Of a stretch of DNA of 64,000 nt, positions 58,502 to 64,000 are shown piece after piece. Position 1 is the stretch's first letter. Each line of letters opens with the position of its first letter. Position numbers and translations under genes: made by a program. The notes beneath the pieces were generated by a model. That model ran no database searches. It saw only the letters and a program-made list of their open reading frames with translations, and was not told the origin of the DNA. The stretch is from Meandrina meandrites (taxonomy: Eukaryota > Cnidaria > Anthozoa > Scleractinia > Meandrinidae). Where the stretch lies: NCBI GenBank assembly GCA_963693305.1, contig OY855906.1:3068501-3132500 (forward strand), read 5' to 3'.

Positions 58502-61500
58502 ATGGCGGAGGCACACGAAGATATGGCAATGGAAGAATTGGATAACAAAAGCGACAACATTTCGGATAAAAGAGGTAAGAATCCTTGCTGGAGTTTAGAG
58601 GATTTCTTGTTGTTTTTGTCGTATTGGAGCCAGGCTATTTTGCTTGTTACGCGCATTTAGTCGAAGATGACTGATAAACAAGTTGTTTACTGAACACTGC
58701 AGGTGTGTTTTTCCGGAGGTTTCATAGTCCCACGACAGACCGTGTATGTGCGTGAATTACAAGATCTTTACGCCTGCCTGAAAAGAAAGATTCACCTAGA
58801 GGGCAGAATTCACCCCAAATAAAATCTCTGTCATCAACTAATTCTCAAAATTGCTGCAAAGATAAAAAATATTCAAATAGATATAGAATGAAGGTGTCAT
58901 AGCTTTGAAAGCAATTTCGTGTAAACGAACAAGGGGATAAATTTTAAGTTAACTGTAATCACGAATAAGACAGGGCGCGTAATGGATTTCTGAAAGTGAT
59001 GAACAGGGTCAATAATTCTGTTGCTGTATTTCTTCCCTAGGGATAAAATCCAAAAGATACTTAAAACAATTATTCACGAGCGCGCGTTGGATATGAGATG
59101 GTAGATAGCCAACGAGGCGCGTAGCGCCAAATTGGCTATAACGGTCTCATATCCAACAAGCACGAGTAGAATAATTGTTTTATTAAAAACGCCCAAAAGA
59201 AATGCAACATTTGAGCTCGCCAGCTGTTTTCGTTGCCACGTAACGGCTACGATATTTGTGCGGTCAATGGTATATGAGCTCATATACCATTGCCTGTTAG
59301 CCAATCAAAACGCAGGAATTGCAATATACCATTGCTAGTTTTTAATAAAAATATATATCTCCACAAGGGCTCGATGCTCTATTGAAAAAATACAGCAAGG
59401 CATTTTACTATGAAGACATTGTGTTATTGATTAATTTATTCCATGTGAAGGATTAGCAAGCTCCCCACTAAGATAGCTTTTTGAATAAATTACCCCGGAA
59501 AGTTCCTCTGCTGAATTGACCTCATTTTTTTTTTTTTACCATCATGTAGCGTTTGAAGAGACACTAATGAAGAGCATTGAGGATGGCGATGTTGATGATA
59601 TCACTGAGAAACTTACACCAAGAGCTCTAACAAAATGTCACACAAATGCATTACTGATGGCAATGAAGGTTTGTAACGTGGCTTGGTCGGGGGAAGGGCT
59701 ACTACTTCCCATATTGCACATAGGGGAATGATTGTTGTACCTATAAGGGGTGGCCTGAATAGCGTTCTGGATTGCCCAAACAACGTTCCGGTTAGCCTGA
59801 ATAGCACTCTGGTTTGCCTAAATAACGTTCCGGTTAGTCTGAGTCGCACTCCGATTTGCCTAAACAACGATTCGGTTAGCCTGGATAGCGCTCTTGTTAG
59901 TCTGTTTACGGTTAGCTCTCAATAATTGGTGCCAATGAAGGTTTGTAACGTGGCTTGGACAGGGGAGGGGGGGGGGGGGGGGGGGGGCTACTTCCCATAT
60001 TGCACATGGGGGAATGCTTGTTGTACCTATAAGGGGTGTGTGACAAATGCAGACTGGTACTCCGATTAGCCTGAATAGCGCTCTGGTTTGCCTAAACAAC
60101 GTTCCGGTTAGCCTGAATAGCACTCTCGTTAGCCTGAGTAACACTCTGGTTTGCCTAAATAACGTACCTGTTAGTCTGAATACCACTCTGGTTTGCCTGA
60201 ATAGCACACTGGTTTGCCTAAATAACGTACCTGTTAGTCTGAATAGTACTCTGGTTTGCCTGAGTAACACTCTGGTTTGCCTAAATAACCTACCAGTTAG
60301 TCTGAATAGCACTCCGATAAATACAGGAGGTGCCTGCTGGTCTGCAGTTCGACCACACCGACCTTTAATAGAAACGGGTTGGTCAAGTTAGTATGTTCTG
60401 TATGTATTTCTTTTTTAGAGCATTTTAAGTAAGATTGTAAAAGATATAACATTTAAATGCAGAGGGCCACTTGACGTAATAGAAAACAAGGCGCTGTTTC
60501 TATAAAAGATCTCGGTGTTCATTCCAAACTTCTATATAGCCGGGCTAAGGATCCGGCCTTTCATAATTTTCGGTGGGGTACCCTGTCTGTGTTACCTAGG
60601 AGCCTATATAAGGAGTTCCTTCCAGAATAAAATACTACTCCTTGGGCTAGGCGGTAGCTATATCCGATTTATAATCCATCAAATATTTTTCGCGCGCGCG
60701 ATTGGTCCAAACACGTCACGTGATGCAGCCAAAACTGGGGAATATCAGATGATATTCCCCAAGTGATATTCCCCAGTTATTGAACTTTGCGATTTACGTT
60801 CGCACGTTAAGCTTTTATCCGGAGTAAATTGTTAAAATGAATAAAACTAAACACTTTGAACAGTCTAGTAATATTTTGAGCGCTGACAGAATTTCTTTGG
60901 CGTTTAAAAAGCTTTGAGAAAAGGTCTCCCAAGACGCGGCCTTGTAAAAAAAATATTTGAAGGATAATAAACACAATAGCATTCATTTGGCTTCAAAAAT
61001 TTGCACAGATATTTGTCCTTGGACATTATCTGTTCCTCGAAGCTCACAATTTTCCTCGAGCTATGCTCTCGGAAAACTGTTCGCTTCTCGGAACAGATAA
61101 TGTCCGCGGACAAATATCCGTGCATATTTTCGCGCCAAATGGAGGCTATTGTTTATATAAAACTCTCTTGTTCCGAGCCAATAAAAAGCGAGCAATTTTG
61201 TTACGCGTGTTACAATGTTCATCGGCAGGTTAACTTCGGGCTCCGCCGTTTAGCAAACAAGAAAGGACCATGTGAAGATGAGTTGAATATGTTGGCTAAC
61301 TCAGTCGACGAGTTCACGACTTCTTTGCTTGATCCTTTAAAATCCCACACGGAGGACCGTCGTGCTTTTGGGGATTCTCTAGATGACGTCATAGATGCTG
61401 GAATTTCTTTGGAGCAAAAGAAGGTGACTTTCGATAACGTTAATCGACGTTTCGATGTATCCAAAATCATTTTCAAGATTAAAAGTTCGTTTAGTGTCAA

Positions 61501-63940
61501 AGTTGTTTAAAACTCGAGTTTTGAATATTGATTGCATTCATTCCACTGTACGTGGTATTGACATTGGCATAATACCACGCACAATGGAATGAACGAAATT
61601 AATATTCAAAACGCGACTTTTAAACAACTTTGACACTAAACGAACTTTTAATCTTGAAAATGATGTTGGATACATCGAAACGTCCATCAACGTTATTATT
61701 AATTTTCGATTAAATGTCGTCATAACAATGAAACCGGCATAGGCATTATTTTCTGACTATTGCCAGCAGCGAGTAGCCGAGCAAATGCGTCAAGTTGTGA
61801 GGCAGCATGAATGATCATGAGTTAGTAGTGGAGTAGTTTATGGTAATGGTCTTGTAATCCAGAGGTCCCGGGTCAAGCCTTCTACCCTGCCATTAGCTGG
61901 ATTCGTGTTCGGTGGTCCCTAATTCATCTCCTCGGATGACAAATTTCAAACCATCGTTGTAAATCATATTTATCAAATTTATTTTTTGTAGTTCTTTGCT
62001 CACCCTGTGATGTACAGCTTGATGAACAAGAAGTGGTGGGGTACATTTGAAAGAATGAAGAAATCGTCCTGGGTAGATTTACAACGCTGGAAATGGCTGT
62101 TTCTTAACCTCTGGTGCTTGCTTGATGTAGTGTTGTTTCCATTCCTCTTCGGGGTATTTTATATCAAGCATCGCATCAACAAAAGTAGGCGTTTAAATAA
62201 AGGTAATGCTCAACACCTGAAAAACGATCAATAACTTGTGCTTTCTAGAAATGACTACCATGCAATGCGAACTTCTTTGGAATAAGAATTTATTTTACAT
62301 CTTTTTACGATAGCAGATATTTCGTGAAGCAAGTCAAGTAAGGTGTACTTCGGTCAGAATCCGAATATTATTTTACATCAATTTACGAAAGCAATTATTT
62401 TTTGTCGAAAAAGGCCAGTGTTTTTAGTCGAAATCATCAAATTTCCAAGTCTGCTGTTGTGATCAGAAACTTTGACCCAAATTTCGTCAAAATAAACCGA
62501 TAAGTTATACGATACGATTTCCGAAAATCAAAAAAGCACTAATTAAAGCTTTTTTCCCCCTCGGAGACAAGTTGCATGACCCAAGCAAAGCACTAGCTTC
62601 CCCGCCCATTGTATGTTGAGTTTCACGTTTAACCGCCGTTCGTTTTCAAGAAAAGCCATCACATACTGGAAGAACTTTTTCGTTTTTATTACAGAGATAG
62701 AAATCGCCTTTGTTATGAACGCAACTTCTAAGATCGCCAACGAAGCCTTTGAATTGATGAAAGAATCCACAAAGTTTGTGATGTACAGATGCAAGAACCA
62801 GCCAGTGAAATATCAGCTCTTTGTTCATGGCGAGGATTCACCTTTGGCAAAGATCAATTTTGACAGCGAGCTCGTAGACGTAATCGCCCTCTCCGACACC
62901 GTGGATCAACTTATAAGAGGCACCGAGGATATTCCTGCTCTTCATAAAGATCTTGAGAAAGTTTGTGAAGCTTTCAAAAGCAATTCAGATCGACAACATG
63001 CTGAAAAGGTGGGTGGTGTGCTTGCTCCCGCATGCGATTTTAAGTTATGCTGTTTTTTAGTAGGCTGTGTTTAACGAAATATAGAAGTAAGGTTTTCTTT
63101 ATTTTCAGTTCATGGCAATAGTAATGGATGTAAGTCAATAAATTAGAATATTTTTCCCTTTAGAAGAATCTCTTATCTTAAGTACGTTTTTCCTGTTTTT
63201 GTTGGCAGGTCTTGATTTTCTTTACGGATCACAAAACATGCTTAATGTTTCAAAAAGACCTTGTGAAGGATCAAGTTAAGAAAGTCAAGGGCATGGGAAT
63301 CAAGCTAGTGCCAGTCGGTATAGGTTCACATATCAACATCCGGGAACTAGAGAGAATCAAAATCAACAATGATGGGCGCGATGTCATCCATTTTGGAGAA
63401 TATGAAAATCCGAAAAACGTTGGAAAGAAAATTATGCATGGTATGTTGCAAACACTGCTTAATTGATTTTCATGGAAGAACTCAGTGTTGCATTGGTTTC
63501 GTAAAGGAATTGAATTCTGCATATTTCCGTGAGATTTCAGTGGACTTGAAAATGCTGCACGCCTCACGTTTTTCAAGTTCACAATCCTGGATTCGCAATG
63601 CATTCCTGCCATTTTTCAACACACTACTGTTATATCAGACCATATTCTTGGGTTTACTTTTCTCTAGTGGACAGGACAGTAGCGAGAACTCGAGACAACA
63701 GTACAGTATCTAAGGCGGTAGAGGAAATGGAGGAATTCCTAAGGTTGCGGGCCAGGAGAAATGGAATATGCCCATCCCAACCCCCACCCCTCCCCCACCC
63801 CCACATTTCCCCCCAGCCGTCCATTTAGGTATGTTTTGAGCTGAAATTCTCCGCAAAATCAATCTAAAATATAGATAGTTGCGCCACGTAATAATGTTTT
63901 TGTTCTTTTTCAACAGAACTAAGAGGAAAAGATTTGTTTG
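58502..63940 (+). CDS. TRPC-like VWA channel copy B, 5' part (runs off the right edge)
   Basis: Coding exons: 58502-58574, 59550-59668, 61229-61423, 61992-62202, 62695-63008, 63209-63440 and 63917-63940, the last followed by a good donor; the gene continues beyond 64000. The 389 residues seen match copy A exon for exon with identical phases. By eye 34 of 39 residues agree in the second coding exon and 60 of 70 in the pre-S1 exon. It holds the short N-terminus, pre-S1 segment (about 164-187) and whole VWA-like insertion (200-381), which is two residues shorter in the first half and two longer in the second. The VWA opening is also degenerate (FVMNATSKI) while the later TDHKT Asp is kept. S1-S6, TRP box and SPRY are not in the window, so completeness cannot be judged. 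No frameshift or stop is seen. Codon use and exon layout suggest a functional gene. Confidence 0.85.
59063..59350. mobile_element. Adjacent or nested hairpin MITEs
   Basis: AAAACAATTATTC...GTTGGATATGAGA pairs with TCTCATATCCAAC...GAATAATTGTTTT (to about 59184). A second symmetric unit has TTTTATTAAAAAC / GTTTTTAATAAAA ends and a central ATATGAGCTCATAT palindrome (59180-59350). Confidence 0.65.
59660..60330. repeat. Duplicated exon-3 donor segment with expanded minisatellite (gene B)
   Basis: The segment CAATGAAGGTTTGTAACGTG, the last bases of exon 3 and its donor, occurs at 59661 and again at about 59936. Both times it is followed by ACTTCCCATATTGCACAT and GTTGTACCTATAAGGGGTG. After each comes an array of units built on GTTAGCCTGAATAGCACTCT and GGTTTGCCTAAATAACGT. 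A 21-base G run (59967-59987) lies in the second copy. Long open frames across the arrays are repeat artefacts. Confidence 0.85.
60985..61135. repeat. Inverted-repeat element in gene B intron
   Basis: GGACATTATCTGTTCCTCGA mirrors TCTCGGAACAGATAATGTCC, and TTTGCACAGATATTTGTCC mirrors GGACAAATATCCGTGCATA. A further short hairpin (CTGGGGAATATCA / TGATATTCCCCAG) sits at 60736-60778. Probably one larger MITE of uncertain ends. Confidence 0.6.
61434..61696. mobile_element. 263-bp fold-back element beside an exon donor (gene B)
   Basis: Arms of about 120 bp run from ATAACGTTAATCGACGTTTC inward and are mirrored by GAAACGTCCATCAACGTTAT. GTTCGTTTAGTGTCAAAGTT mirrors AACTTTGACACTAAACGAAC. Starts only 10 bases after the donor at 61424. 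Confidence 0.85.
61815..61945 (+). mobile_element. tRNA-derived SINE in intron 4 of gene B
   Basis: TGGTCTTGTAATCCAGAGGT followed by CCCGGGTCAAGCC is tRNA-like with a B box. It then shares TTAGCTGGAT and CTCCTCGGA-like tail blocks with the gene A copy at 40660-40790. Confidence 0.6.
63109..63129 (+). other. Candidate 21-nt optional microexon (gene B)
   Basis: TTTATTTTCAG|TTC...GAT|GTAAGT gives a phase-0 cassette encoding FMAIVMD between the two VWA exons. It lies in extra intron sequence absent from gene A. Use is unproven; the constitutive model skips it. Confidence 0.3.
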
Positions 63941-64000
63941 GTAAGCGCTATTTTTTAAGATGTTTTTTAATTCTTGCAAGGTAGGCGTTTAAAATAACGT

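Noticed and set aside
59860..60391. Long open frames on both strands (up to 150 codons)
   Set aside because: They are translations of the minisatellite units and lack splice context or independent similarity.

Overview
This is a stretch of an intron-rich animal nuclear genome, most likely a cnidarian and probably a stony coral. The reasons are: two housekeeping genes that align almost residue for residue with their vertebrate counterparts but are cut into 8 and 35 GT-AG exons; AT-rich introns packed with short non-autonomous DNA transposons, fold-back hairpins, poly-G runs and tRNA-derived SINEs; and a TRP-type channel of unusual architecture. Species assignment is inference. All gene models were assembled by hand from splice signals, and every complete multi-exon model has a total coding length divisible by three.

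Layout. 1-2.1 kb: no gene seen, with a SINE at its right end. 2.1-3.4 kb (minus): a single-exon 430-residue protein I do not recognise. It lies head-to-head with a complete eight-exon UBE2J1 gene (plus, 4.26-8.34 kb), the tail-anchored ubiquitin-conjugating enzyme of ER-associated degradation. 8.3-11.4 kb: mobile elements. 11.4-14.5 kb (plus): a small basic helix-loop-helix factor in four exons. 14.6-15.8 kb: two TTAA-flanked elements. 16.08-34.0 kb (minus): a complete 35-exon WDR3 (UTP12) gene for ribosomal small-subunit processing, 936 residues. 34.0-36.9 kb: gene-poor, with a 0.3-kb tandem duplication.

36.9-64 kb (plus) is the most interesting part: two tandem paralogues of a TRPC-like cation channel. 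Copy A (38.5-53.0 kb) is complete, 18 coding exons and 1189 residues. It has a short cytosolic N-terminus, a pre-S1 membrane segment, a von Willebrand A-like domain of about 180 residues inserted between that segment and S1, then S1-S6, a TRP box, a SPRY domain and a coiled-coil tail. Copy B (58.5 kb to the right edge) has the same exons, phases and VWA insertion and is cut off just before S1. A block just upstream of each gene, including a probable non-coding first exon, is also duplicated. In copy A that block carries a 104-bp palindromic transposon; copy B preserves the empty site.

UBE2J1 and WDR3 are independent housekeeping genes and nothing suggests a shared pathway across the window. 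The two channel genes form a local expansion with a domain combination I do not know from described TRP families.
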